From Verrucomicrobiia bacterium (GTDB lineage: Bacteria; Verrucomicrobiota; Verrucomicrobiia; Verrucomicrobiales; DEV007): a stretch of 44,123 nt of DNA. Under the pieces are notes generated by a model. That model was not told the origin of the DNA and ran no database searches. It was given only the letters and a program-made list of their open reading frames with translations. Shown here piece by piece: positions 8,621 through 16,563 of this stretch. The stretch's first letter is position 1; the number at the start of each line of letters is the position of its first letter. A program made the translations under genes and the position numbers. Where the stretch lies: positions 1 through 44,123 of the forward strand of contig JAGROY010000124.1 of the NCBI GenBank assembly GCA_020439995.1, given 5' to 3'.

Positions 8621-10549
8621 TCATCGGACGACTGCTTTTGAGGGCCTCCGTGAGGCAGCAAGCGAGTAAGGGCGTCTCTGAAAATACCACCATTCAACGA
8701 CCAGCAGTGCCAATGCGGCTATGGCGAGGTGGCGCCATAGCGGCTTGTCGGAGTTCCGGCTTTCGTCACGATTGGCTGCGACGGCTGCTTCGTTGAACTC
8801 TATCTGTTCTACTGACGACAGCGTTGATTCCCCTGGGGACAAAAGACTGGCACCGATGGCTATCTCACTTTGTCCGGCGGGGCGGATGTCGTACCTGCCC
8901 GCTTTGTCAGCCACGATGCCTGTGAGCTGCCCCTGATCATTAGCAGTGGCCACCTGATCAGTCCCATCCGGGCCGGTCACAGTGACCTTCGTTGCGGGCG
9001 CAAACCGGATTGCTGGAAGGACTCCAGTTGGATTTGCCTTGGTTTCGGCGAGGCCGGTGCTTAGCAGAGTCTCATTCACGAGATTGGTGATGAAAATCGG
9101 GAATGCCAGTCGGTACGGCATCGTGGAGCGATCCGGATCGAAAAGCGCGCGGATAGTGTGGCTTGATGGCTCATCCTTCTCCAGCATGAGCGGTCCGCCC
9201 CCCCCTTCCATTAGAATTCGATAGCCGAGTTCGCCAAGCGCAACGCTATCCGCTCCCGGGCTGGCGACGGCCCGATCCATGAGGATGATGTCCCTCAGGT
9301 TGACGTGTTCAAAAAGCGGCGAATCGCGCTTCCAATTGATGATCTCTCCAGGCTCATCTTCAAGCCGAATCACGGATTTTAGATCATCAGGGATAGAACC
9401 AAAGATGCAACGGATCGCAGCGGGGATTGTCGCGTCGTCCTCACGATTTGAGATAACGAGATCGAAGCTGGCGGGCTCTACGATATCGGAATCTTCCCTT
9501 GGGAAGACGACGGCATCCGGCAATGTACGCAGCGCGTGGCGAACGGCGTACATTCCCGTCGGAGCGTAAACATTGAGCGGTCGATTCTGCAGGAGGCGGA
9601 GGTAGGCAAGATTGTCCGTGCTCAGCGCATCGAATCCATCAGCATCGAGTTTGAGTTGGAGTAGAGTAGCGTTTCTTCCATCGATACGGAAGATCAGTCG
9701 GCGGGGCTCGTTTGGGTTGATGCTTACGATCTTTGATGCGAGTGTCTGGGTGTCGTCAGCGGCGGTGATCGTAAGCGTGGCATTCGCTGCCGCGTTCGCA
9801 GAATTGCGCAGCTCAACAAAGAGATCCCAGGATTCGCTGTCTGCCCGGCGCGCGGAGCACGCAGTAATGCCAATGTTAGGGCCGCCAGTGTCGAGCTTGC
9901 GGAAATCGATGTCAAACTGGAGATCCAGAAACGCCTGTTCCGGGAAGTTTCCATCTGAATACAGGATCAGTGTTTCGAATGTCTCGCTGCGGCGAACCGC
10001 TTCCGCCATTCGCAGCCCGTCCTCCAGATTACTGGTGACATCGCGGGGGTGCAGTTGCTCTAGCGCGTCTTTGAGCAGGCGTTTGTTGTCGGTGAAGACG
10101 GTTTCCTGGCGAGCGGTGTCGCTGCTGCTGATGAGGCACATTTGCTGATCCGGCAGCATATTGTCGATGGTCTCAATGATGCGCTGCTTTACAGCATCCA
10201 GTCGCGATGTCCCCCCTGGGGCATCAAGTGCCGCCATGCTGGCTGAGGTGTCGATCAGAATGGGAATTCGAAGCGAGCGGCTGCTGGAGCCGAAGAAAAA
10301 CGGCTGCATTGCCGCGAGCACTAGAGCTACCAGCAGGAGGATCTGGAGCAATAGAAGCAGATTCCTCTTAAACTTCTGGAATGGCGAATTGACACGCTGA
10401 TCGTTCAGCACCTGTCGCCACAACACAAGGGAGGGGATGGTTACCCGTGGGCGCCGCAGCTTCAGAAAATAGAAGGCAACAAGCGGAATCAGCAGCAGAA
10501 AAAGCCATGCTGCAGCAGGCGCAAAGAATCCTGGCAACCAGTTCATCAT
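8621..10549 (-). CDS. BatA-like membrane protein with von Willebrand factor A domain
   Basis: This 642-residue protein has two N-terminal TM segments (about 13-30 and 62-80) with the BatA-type sequence AWLFLLLIPLVAFYFLKLRR between loop regions. A vWA domain follows with an intact MIDAS start, DTSAS at 100-104. A long beta-rich region (about 260-600) comes next, and one C-terminal TM helix (LAIAALALLVVEWWYF). This is the aerotolerance BatA/CoxE-like architecture seen across the PVC group. Usual partners (MoxR ATPase, DUF58 protein) are absent here. It is instead the last gene of a minus-strand cluster, 29 bp after the DUF4404 gene. It probably assembles or senses envelope complexes through metal-dependent vWA binding; the specific role is unknown. 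Start codons ATG 10549 and 10546 are both possible. Confidence 0.8.
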   Translation of the reverse strand: MMNWLPGFFAPAAAWLFLLLIPLVAFYFLKLRRPRVTIPSLVLWRQVLNDQRVNSPFQKFKRNLLLLLQILLLVALVLAAMQPFFFGSSSRSLRIPILIDTSASMAALDAPGGTSRLDAVKQRIIETIDNMLPDQQMCLISSSDTARQETVFTDNKRLLKDALEQLHPRDVTSNLEDGLRMAEAVRRSETFETLILYSDGNFPEQAFLDLQFDIDFRKLDTGGPNIGITACSARRADSESWDLFVELRNSANAAANATLTITAADDTQTLASKIVSINPNEPRRLIFRIDGRNATLLQLKLDADGFDALSTDNLAYLRLLQNRPLNVYAPTGMYAVRHALRTLPDAVVFPREDSDIVEPASFDLVISNREDDATIPAAIRCIFGSIPDDLKSVIRLEDEPGEIINWKRDSPLFEHVNLRDIILMDRAVASPGADSVALGELGYRILMEGGGGPLMLEKDEPSSHTIRALFDPDRSTMPYRLAFPIFITNLVNETLLSTGLAETKANPTGVLPAIRFAPATKVTVTGPDGTDQVATANDQGQLTGIVADKAGRYDIRPAGQSEIAIGASLLSPGESTLSSVEQIEFNEAAVAANRDESRNSDKPLWRHLAIAALALLVVEWWYFQRRPYSLAASRRPSKAVVR

Positions 10550-10578
10550 GTTCCCGCTTTCGCGTCAAGGAACCACCT

Positions 10579-10836
10579 TCAGATGTTCGTCAGGGCGTCA
10601 GATACACGATTGACAGCCATCGTCAGCGTGGGGTGCCGGGCCTCGATGGCCAGCAGTCCATCACTCATGCGCTGGAGAATCGTGGAGTCTTCGGCAGAGC
10701 CCTCTTCGTCCAGCAGGCGTTCAAGATCTTCAGACAGCTGACGGAGGAGTGGAAGAGTGTCTGTTTCGACATCCTCTGATTTTTCAAGCTCGGCGTGGAG
10801 TTCCCCGATTCGTTTCTTCAATTCTTCACGTTCCAT
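10579..10836 (-). CDS. DUF4404 family small coiled-coil protein
   Basis: This 85-residue acidic helical protein begins MEREELKKRIGELHAELEK, matching the DUF4404 family (short, Leu/Glu-rich, function unknown). I chose ATG 10836 because the family begins at this point; a GTG six codons further upstream (10854) extends the frame without family support. The C-terminus (ARHPTLTMAVNRVSDALTNI) is the most conserved family part. It lies between the UspA gene (49 bp upstream) and the vWA gene (29 bp downstream), all on the same strand. This suggests one transcript and perhaps a role with the vWA protein or the stress protein. Confidence 0.7.
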   Translation of the reverse strand: MEREELKKRIGELHAELEKSEDVETDTLPLLRQLSEDLERLLDEEGSAEDSTILQRMSDGLLAIEARHPTLTMAVNRVSDALTNI

Positions 10837-10885
10837 AGTTTCAAATGATGGCACGCCATTTGTCCGGCGACTAGTAAATACCGCC

Positions 10886-11731
10886 CTAGTTGATAAAAAC
10901 GGGAGTCTGGCCGAAGTCGATCAATCGACGGGCAACGCTGCCGACGAAGAAATCTTTCAGGTATTTGCGCGAATGGCTGCCCGCGACAACCAAGTCGAAA
11001 GACTTAAGATACAAGTCATCGAGAACCTCAAGGATTGGGGATTCCGAGACGCTCGTTTTGATATTGTCGAATTGGTGAGCCCGCAAATAAGCCGCTGCGG
11101 ATTCGACACACCGCGCCCCTTGTTCTTGATCGTCTGCCGAGGTGAGCAATGTGATATCGAGGTTGCAAGGTCGCGCAAATCGGGAGAATTCTTTCAGCAC
11201 ACGACAGGCTGCCGGACTTCCGTCGAACGCGATCAATACGCGTTTCCAATCGCCAGTGCAGCTCTCAGTGACGGCGAGTATGGGTGTCTGGGGTGCGTGG
11301 AGGACTTTTGCCAGCGTGTCGCCAGGATCATCGCTTGTCTCGAAATGGAAGAATGTTCTCAGTCCCATAACGACCAGATCATGGAGCGAAGCAGTTTCCA
11401 TAATTCGGTACGCAGGAACTCCCTGATGGGTCGAGTCCACATGACTCACTCCGGCTGCATCACAGGTCACCGAGAATTGCTGTAGCGCATTGGAAATGCG
11501 CGGCTTTGCGTCTGCGATCCGTTCCGCACTTTGGAGCAGTGCATCCGGCAGCATCCATGCGTGGTAAGGCACGTCCTGTCCGGTGATTCCAGGAAAATCG
11601 AGAACCACGAGACCTTCGACAGTCGCCCCATGCTGCTTCGCGATCGCGCAGGCAGTTCGCGTGGCCGCTGCTGAAAACGGGGACAAATCGAGGGGATTTA
11701 GAATCCTTTTGATCGGTGGTGACACGTCCAT
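10886..11731 (-). CDS. Tandem universal stress protein (two UspA domains)
   Basis: This 281-residue cytoplasmic protein has two UspA folds: residues 8-155 (IKRILNPLDLSPFSAAATRT ... VMGLRTF ... TPILAVTE) and 163-281 (KRVLIAFDGSPAACRVLKEF ... GSVARRLIDFGQTPVFIN). The ATP-binding signature of domain 2 is partly kept (VAGSHS at 249-254 and VGSV at 263-266), but the second Gly of the usual GxxG is Ser. Domain 1 lacks the signature, as is common in tandem Usps. It follows the zinc-ribbon gene by 16 bp and precedes DUF4404 by 49 bp. It probably responds to energy or oxidative stress; nucleotide binding in domain 2 is an inference. Confidence 0.85.
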   Translation of the reverse strand: MDVSPPIKRILNPLDLSPFSAAATRTACAIAKQHGATVEGLVVLDFPGITGQDVPYHAWMLPDALLQSAERIADAKPRISNALQQFSVTCDAAGVSHVDSTHQGVPAYRIMETASLHDLVVMGLRTFFHFETSDDPGDTLAKVLHAPQTPILAVTESCTGDWKRVLIAFDGSPAACRVLKEFSRFARPCNLDITLLTSADDQEQGARCVESAAAYLRAHQFDNIKTSVSESPILEVLDDLYLKSFDLVVAGSHSRKYLKDFFVGSVARRLIDFGQTPVFIN

Positions 11732-11747
11732 GGCTGACTAATTATGA

Positions 11748-12095
11748 TTAGGAGCTGGGGAAGAGATCGGTGGGCATTTCAGCTGCGCAGTAGATGCACC
11801 GGTTTCGTTGGCGGCTGGTCTTGCGACCGCAACTGGGGCAGGAGATGGCTTCGGCTCGCATCTGGTGATCCATGTGCCCGTCACGCTGATCAATCTCCGC
11901 CATTTTGGCGAGCAAGTCGTCCGTGTTGAGGTGGTGTTCCTTTTGTAAAATCTCCCAGAGCGCGCGGTTGATGAGCGTGAGTTTATCCACTCGGTGCTCG
12001 AGGTGCTCCAGTCGACTCTCTACAGCGGAGAGCGAGTGCTGATGCGGAGTGTGCCCCCAAAGGTAGTCGTGATTTTCCGGTGAGTTTTGCTGCAT
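11748..12095 (-). CDS. Coiled-coil zinc-ribbon protein, function unknown
   Basis: I place the start at ATG 12093-12095 (MQQNSPENHDYLWGHT), giving 115 residues. The frame continues upstream to 12425, but that part is low-complexity, His/Arg-rich and not protein-like. Features in order: a His-rich N-terminus, a heptad-like coil (AVESRLEHLEHRVDKLTLIN, about 27-55), a charged linker, and a C-terminal zinc ribbon, CPSCGRKTSRQRNRCIYC (CxxC-x10-CxxC). A small protein of this plan may be an adaptor or regulator. It is the first gene of the leftward cluster leading into UspA, DUF4404 and vWA genes. No family name is recognised. Confidence 0.6.
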   Translation of the reverse strand: MQQNSPENHDYLWGHTPHQHSLSAVESRLEHLEHRVDKLTLINRALWEILQKEHHLNTDDLLAKMAEIDQRDGHMDHQMRAEAISCPSCGRKTSRQRNRCIYCAAEMPTDLFPSS

Positions 12096-12280
12096 GATGC
12101 TAATTTGGATTTGCGATTCGTGTGCCTTTGTCGGGGCAGCGTAGTCGGCGACGGGAATTTCTACTCCGCTGAGGTTGCTGCTATCTGTGCGCTCGTTGTG
12201 GTGTTGCTGTAGAGTATATTTGGCGTTCGCTCTTGAAATATTTCTTCCTGACGGGGTGCGAGTAGTGATAAGCTTGCCCG

Positions 12281-13603
12281 ATGAATAAAACCTTCCGCTT
12301 GCTGCTACTGAGTTCTTTCTTTGTTCCTGTCTTTGTCTCTGCCCATGAGGAAGGGGCACATGGTGATGATGGCGACGGCAAGGTTGCAGCGATTCAAGAG
12401 GATCTCGACTACCTGCGCAAGACAATTGCGGAGAAAGAGAAGGATTTAAATGCGAAGCTCGCTGCGAGCAAGGCGGATGGAGAAGCTAAGGCCCTTGAAG
12501 TGGAAGCGCTTAAGAAGGCTCTCGCGGAAGCAACTGAGGCATCAAAGGAAGATCGTAGAAAGATCACAGCCCTCGAAAACCGGCTCGCTGTTTTGACCCG
12601 ACGCGCTGGCGATTACCACTCTGCTCTCGAAGAACTGCGTGACCGGCTTGCCGATCTTGGACGGAGTATGGGAGCCGGACCACTTGTGAGTGCGAAGACG
12701 GGCTCGGGCGACCACGTTTATCAGGTGGTGCCGGCGTGGCCGAAGTATCCTGAAGGCAAGTCGCTAGGGAGTCTTCACGGTGACGTTGCAGCAGATTCTG
12801 CAGGCAAAGTTTATATCGCGGTGGGCGGAACGATTCAGGTGATCGGAGCAGATGGCGTTTACGAGCGCGACCTGGGGGACCGATGGGGAGGTGTCCATGG
12901 AATGAAGGTGCGCAAACAGGACGGTGAGGAATTCCTATTCGTGGCGCAAACCGGTGCCAAGAAGGTCGCCAAGTTGAAGCTCGATGGAACCTCGGTTTTG
13001 GAAATCGACGGGCCACCGAAAGTCGACGGGATGTACGGTGATATAAAGGAATACAATCCCACGGATGTCGATGTCACAGCGGACGGCACCATCTACATTG
13101 TCGACGGTTACGGAAAATCGCTGGTGCACATCTACGACAAGTCGGGCAACTACAAGACTACCTTTGGTGGGAAGGGGACAGAGAACGGGAAATTCGATGT
13201 CTGCCACAACGTCATCATCGACACCCGCCAGGCAAATCCCACGCTGCTGATTAGCGATCGACAGAACAATCGACTGCAACTTCACGCGATGGATGGAGCG
13301 TTCATCCGGACGATCGATGCGGAACTCCGCCAGCCCTGTGCCGCAGATATTTACGGCGACCTCCTTGCCGTTGGCGAGCTTGGCGGACGGCTCTCACTTT
13401 ACGACAAAGACAACAAACTCCTCGTCCGCCTCGGTGACGAACCTGCTGACCGCGAAAAAGGCAATGGTGCACCACCGGAGTCGTGGGTAGATGGAGCCCT
13501 GGTCGCCGTGCACGGTTGCACCTTTGATGCAAACGGTGACCTCTACGCTCAAGAGTGGAACCGCTTTGGTCGCCTGATCAAATACACGCATGTGAAGCAG
13601 TGA
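12281..13603 (+). CDS. Exported coiled-coil plus NHL-type beta-propeller protein
   Basis: This 440-residue protein has a signal peptide (1-21, ending FVSA), a His/Asp-rich mature start (HEEGAHGDDGDG), a long coiled coil (about 33-130, rich in Lys/Glu/Ala/Leu) and an NHL-like propeller (about 145-440). Typical blade motifs include DVDVTADGTIYIVDGYGKSL and TFDANGDLYAQEWNRFGRL. PVC bacteria carry many such secreted propellers, often annotated as peptidylglycine monooxygenase-like or 6-bladed NHL proteins. The propeller likely binds a ligand or protein; the coil may trimerise it. The stop codon overlaps the start of the next gene (TGATG), so the two products are probably made together. Start at ATG 12281. 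Confidence 0.75.
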   Translation: MNKTFRLLLLSSFFVPVFVSAHEEGAHGDDGDGKVAAIQEDLDYLRKTIAEKEKDLNAKLAASKADGEAKALEVEALKKALAEATEASKEDRRKITALENRLAVLTRRAGDYHSALEELRDRLADLGRSMGAGPLVSAKTGSGDHVYQVVPAWPKYPEGKSLGSLHGDVAADSAGKVYIAVGGTIQVIGADGVYERDLGDRWGGVHGMKVRKQDGEEFLFVAQTGAKKVAKLKLDGTSVLEIDGPPKVDGMYGDIKEYNPTDVDVTADGTIYIVDGYGKSLVHIYDKSGNYKTTFGGKGTENGKFDVCHNVIIDTRQANPTLLISDRQNNRLQLHAMDGAFIRTIDAELRQPCAADIYGDLLAVGELGGRLSLYDKDNKLLVRLGDEPADREKGNGAPPESWVDGALVAVHGCTFDANGDLYAQEWNRFGRLIKYTHVKQ

Positions 13604-14574
13604 TGCTCACGGTATCAAAAGGGCGACTGCTCCTGCTTGCAGTCACTGCAATCGCCTCGCTGCATGCTCAGGAACCTGTGGCGAATGGCCGCAGGCCTGC
13701 GGGTGATGACGAGATGCGCTATTGGCTTGAAAACATGGTGACGTACCATGGCTACGCTGTCGATGAGGTGCGTTCCGCGACGGGAATGAGCACGGAGGAA
13801 ATCGAGGCAGCGCTCGAAAAGTTCGGCATTCAAAGAGCCGAAGCGCCAAGCCAGCCTTCGACTGCGTTGCGCATGTTGCCCTATCCCGGCGGACGACACC
13901 CGAGGATCGGGTTTCTTGAGGGAGCGATCGATCCTCAGCGCGAAACCAAGGTCAGTGTCTTTACGCCATGGGATCCGAAAAGCTATGCGGTGCTCGATTT
14001 ACCTGAGGCCATCTGGTCGAACCTTGGGCTTACCTATCTGGCCCACACTCACATTCCCACCATCTGGGATGAAAGGAAGGAGTCGCTTGAGATTCAGGAA
14101 TGGGAACGCCGCGAAGATGGCAGTCTCTTCAGTGAGCGAAAGCTTCCGAACGGTATTGCCTTTGGAACCCATGTCGTTCCGAAGAGCGACCATTTGGAGT
14201 TGAAGATGTGGTTGAAAAACGGCACGTCTGTCGAGTTGACCGATCTGCGCGTGCAAAACTGCGTTATGCTCAAAGCGGTCGAAGGGTTCGCGGATCAGAG
14301 CAACGACAACAAGCTGCTGCGGCAGCCGTTCGTTGCGGCAAGGAACGAAGCGGGTGATCGCTGGATCATCACTGCCTGGGAACCCTGCCACCGGGCATGG
14401 GCTAACCCACCAGTGCCGTGCCTGCACTCTGACCCAAAATTCCCTGATTGCCCGCCTGGCGAAACACGCACGTTGCACGGATGGTTCTCGTTTTATCAGG
14501 GGACGGGCATTGACGCTGAACTTGCCAGAATCGCGAAAGACTGGGAGGCGCAGCTTCGTTCACTTCAACATTAG
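13603..14574 (+). CDS. Exported protein of unknown function, coupled to the NHL protein
   Basis: The start is ATG 13603-13605, whose A is the last base of the previous stop codon (TGATG), a clear translational-coupling arrangement. The 323-residue product has a signal peptide (MLTVSKGRLLLLAVTAIASL, cleavage near HAQ). A helical N-terminal part (MRYWLENMVTYHGYAVDEV) is followed by a beta-rich domain with conserved-looking aromatic and His motifs: LAHTHIPTIWD, GIAFGTHVVP, WEPCHRAWANPPVPCLHSDP and HGWFSFYQG. The composition resembles a carbohydrate- or metal-binding beta-sandwich, but I recognise no named family. Coupling suggests a fixed-ratio complex with the NHL propeller. Its last 15 bases overlap the convergent phzF-like gene. 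Confidence 0.65.
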   Translation: MLTVSKGRLLLLAVTAIASLHAQEPVANGRRPAGDDEMRYWLENMVTYHGYAVDEVRSATGMSTEEIEAALEKFGIQRAEAPSQPSTALRMLPYPGGRHPRIGFLEGAIDPQRETKVSVFTPWDPKSYAVLDLPEAIWSNLGLTYLAHTHIPTIWDERKESLEIQEWERREDGSLFSERKLPNGIAFGTHVVPKSDHLELKMWLKNGTSVELTDLRVQNCVMLKAVEGFADQSNDNKLLRQPFVAARNEAGDRWIITAWEPCHRAWANPPVPCLHSDPKFPDCPPGETRTLHGWFSFYQGTGIDAELARIAKDWEAQLRSLQH

Positions 14575-15393
14575 CCGAGCATGCCCGGAGATGAAGATGC
14601 GATCAGAGTCAGGGGGCATTTCAAGATAAAGCAGTCCACCGCGTTCGGACGCCTGGTAGGCGATGAGCGAGTGAACTCCGAGCTCTCCCGCCCAATATGG
14701 GCCCAGCAGGCAGTGGGCGGATCCCGTCACTGGATCTTCGGGAACGCCGTATTTGGGAGCGAAGAATCGCGAAGTGAAATCAGCAGCGGATGCGGGCGCC
14801 GATCGAGCGGTTATGATTACTCCCCGGATGTCGAACTTTTCCAGTTCAGCCATGTCAGGAGCGCACCTGAAGATTATGCGCTCGTCATTGACGACCACGA
14901 CCGTGTCGAACTTGCCTTGAAAGCAATCGATGATGCGTCCGGCATCTATTCCAAGTGCCGCCGCTAACGACGAGCGAATCTCTTCCGAGCTTTGCGCAGC
15001 AAAATCATGCGCGGGAGGATCAACTGGAAAATCGAGGGTGATGCGTTCACTTGATGGATCCCGCGTGACTGCTAGATCGCCGCTCCTGGAGGTGAAGGTG
15101 ATTAGCGCGCTGTCGACAGTGGCGGATTCCCAGAGCGCGAATGCCGCAGCAAGTGTCGCGTGACCGCACAGGTCAACCTCAACGGTCGGGGTAAACCAGC
15201 GTAGGTGGAATTTTCCATCTGACTGCCTGCGAACGTAGGCCGTCTCCAAAAAACCCACGTCTTTAGCGAGGGACTGCAGGATCTCATCGTCTGGCCACGG
15301 TTTTTGACCAGGCAAAATGACGACGCCCGCAGGATTCCCCTGAAGTGATCCTTCAGCGAAGGCTTCGATCTTCCAGGTTTTTGGACGGAGCAT
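14560..15393 (-). CDS. PhzF family isomerase
   Basis: This 277-residue protein is chosen to start at ATG 15393 (MLRPKTWKIEAFAEG), where the family begins; the frame reaches back to 15513 without family-like sequence. Motifs: GNPAGVV at 19-25, ETAYVRR at 50-56 (Glu50 matches the catalytic acid of PhzF), LCGHATLAAAFALW, and GVPEDPVTGSAHCLLGPYW near the C-terminus. The fold is a diaminopimelate-epimerase-like double domain. PhzF itself isomerises DHHA in phenazine synthesis, but no phenazine genes are near, so it is more likely one of the many PhzF-like enzymes of unknown substrate. It starts 5 bp after the stop of the small membrane protein gene. Confidence 0.85.
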   Translation of the reverse strand: MLRPKTWKIEAFAEGSLQGNPAGVVILPGQKPWPDDEILQSLAKDVGFLETAYVRRQSDGKFHLRWFTPTVEVDLCGHATLAAAFALWESATVDSALITFTSRSGDLAVTRDPSSERITLDFPVDPPAHDFAAQSSEEIRSSLAAALGIDAGRIIDCFQGKFDTVVVVNDERIIFRCAPDMAELEKFDIRGVIITARSAPASAADFTSRFFAPKYGVPEDPVTGSAHCLLGPYWAGELGVHSLIAYQASERGGLLYLEMPPDSDRIFISGHARLMLK

Positions 15394-15398
15394 TTCGG

Positions 15399-15734
15399 CT
15401 ATTGCTTGGTCGGCGAATCGTTCGCATCTTGATCTCGCCGGAACGATAGTCGAAGCAGGATGCACCCGACTATTGCGGGAATTACGATGCCCACGGAAAA
15501 CAGCATGGCCCACATCGTAACTAAATGGGACAACGACACTGGTCGTGAGAGTCTTGCCTGAAGAATATCAAAAATGGCTACTGACAGAGAAGCCAGCGAC
15601 GGCACGATCGCAAAAAACAAAATTGCAAGTGAAACGATGAACTCGACGACCAATTTTCTCCGGTACCGAATATAGGCGATCCAGGCAAACAGCCACGCCA
15701 TCAAGCTGAGACAGATGAAGACGTTTGCCGACAT
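15399..15734 (-). CDS. Small integral membrane protein, unknown
   Basis: This 111-residue protein has three predicted TM helices (about 3-22, 30-56 and 68-96) and a charged C-terminus (RRDQDANDSPTKQ). It starts at ATG 15734. It sits between msrA (18 bp upstream) and the phzF-like gene (5 bp downstream), all on the minus strand, so it probably shares their transcript. No family is recognised. The hydrophobic pattern and operon position make it a likely real gene. Confidence 0.6.
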   Translation of the reverse strand: MSANVFICLSLMAWLFAWIAYIRYRRKLVVEFIVSLAILFFAIVPSLASLSVAIFDILQARLSRPVSLSHLVTMWAMLFSVGIVIPAIVGCILLRLSFRRDQDANDSPTKQ

Positions 15735-15752
15735 GCGCGACCGATTTTGTGA

Positions 15753-16427
15753 TCACTTTCCGTCCTTCAGCAAGCCAAGTTTCTTCAGCTTCGGCATGAT
15801 GACCACCTGGCAGTAGCCGTAGTTCGGCTGATTCTTGAAAAAGTCCTGATGGTAGTCTTCAGCGGGATAGAACGTTCCTGCCTTTACAATTTCTGTGACG
15901 ATCGGATCCTTGTAGTGACCGGACTCGTTCCAGCGTTTCGTTACCTCGGTAGCGACCTTCTTCTGCTCTTCGGTCGAGTAGTAAATGCCAGACCGGTACT
16001 GTGTGCCGCGATCAGCGCCCTGGCGGTTGAGCGTGGTAGGATCGTGCAGATCGAAAAAGATATCGAGCAGTTTCTCAAGTGGCAGCACTTTGGGATCAAA
16101 CTTCACCTGCACGACCTCCGCATGGCCAGTGCGGCCGGTACAGACCTGCTTGTAAGTGGGATTTTCCACTTCGCCATTCGAATACCCCGATTCCACGGTG
16201 TCCACGCCTTTTACTCGTTCAAGGATGGCCTCAGTGCACCAGAAACAACCAGCACCCAGTGTGATGGTTTCAAGCTTGGCGTCGGCAGCTGTCTTGTCGG
16301 TATCGCTTTTCAATTCAATGGTTCCTTTCGTTACGCTTGTTTCTTCCTCTTCACCGTAGCAGCCAGTGAGAGTGGTGATCATCGCCAGAACAAAGGAGGA
16401 CGTGCAGAAGAGTTTCGCGGATTTCAT
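15753..16427 (-). CDS. msrA: Peptide-methionine (S)-S-oxide reductase, lipoprotein form
   Basis: This 224-residue protein carries a lipoprotein signal (LTGC, lipidated Cys23), a short acidic linker and an MsrA domain from about residue 53. The active-site motif GCFWC is at residues 60-64 (Cys61 nucleophile). Other family motifs are VKFDPKVLPLEKLLDIFFDL, HDPTTLNRQGADRGTQYRSG and the C-terminal YGYCQV. MsrA reduces methionine-S-sulfoxide in oxidised proteins; the lipobox places this copy in the periplasm, so it should repair envelope proteins and would need a periplasmic thiol donor, which is not encoded nearby. The start is ATG 16427, directly after a promoter-like TTGACG-N16-TACAGT. Confidence 0.95.
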   Translation of the reverse strand: MKSAKLFCTSSFVLAMITTLTGCYGEEEETSVTKGTIELKSDTDKTAADAKLETITLGAGCFWCTEAILERVKGVDTVESGYSNGEVENPTYKQVCTGRTGHAEVVQVKFDPKVLPLEKLLDIFFDLHDPTTLNRQGADRGTQYRSGIYYSTEEQKKVATEVTKRWNESGHYKDPIVTEIVKAGTFYPAEDYHQDFFKNQPNYGYCQVVIMPKLKKLGLLKDGK

Positions 16428-16433
16428 AGTGGC

Positions 16434-16461
16434 ACTGTAGCGCCGTGAGTCAGGGCGTCAA
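16434..16461 (-). promoter_or_regulatory. Candidate sigma70-type promoter of msrA, close to the start codon
   Basis: On the minus strand TTGACG (16456-16461; 5/6 match to the -35 consensus), a 16-nt spacer and TACAGT (16434-16439) lie six bases before the msrA ATG. Transcription would begin at or next to the A of ATG. No Shine-Dalgarno sequence is present. Confidence 0.5.
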
Positions 16462-16528
16462 TCCAGTGAGACGACGAGTTGTTTCCAAGATGTCCAGCAT
16501 CCTGAGTGTTATGGCGAGCGATAAAGGC

Positions 16529-16557
16529 CTCGCATCGGGCGAATCCAGCGGCATAAT
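16529..16557 (+). promoter_or_regulatory. Candidate promoter of the FtsX-type permease
   Basis: CATAAT (16552-16557, 5/6 match to TATAAT) ends six bases before ATG 16564. The best -35 with a 17-nt spacer is CTCGCA (3/6). There is no Shine-Dalgarno sequence before the ATG, so a leaderless message is possible. Confidence 0.35.
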
Positions 16558-16563
16558 TCTCGT

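Noticed and set aside
12096..12425. Upstream extension of the zinc-ribbon frame
   Set aside because: The extension is His/Arg/Ser-rich, overlaps the divergent NHL gene start and lacks protein-like pattern; ATG 12095 is the better start.
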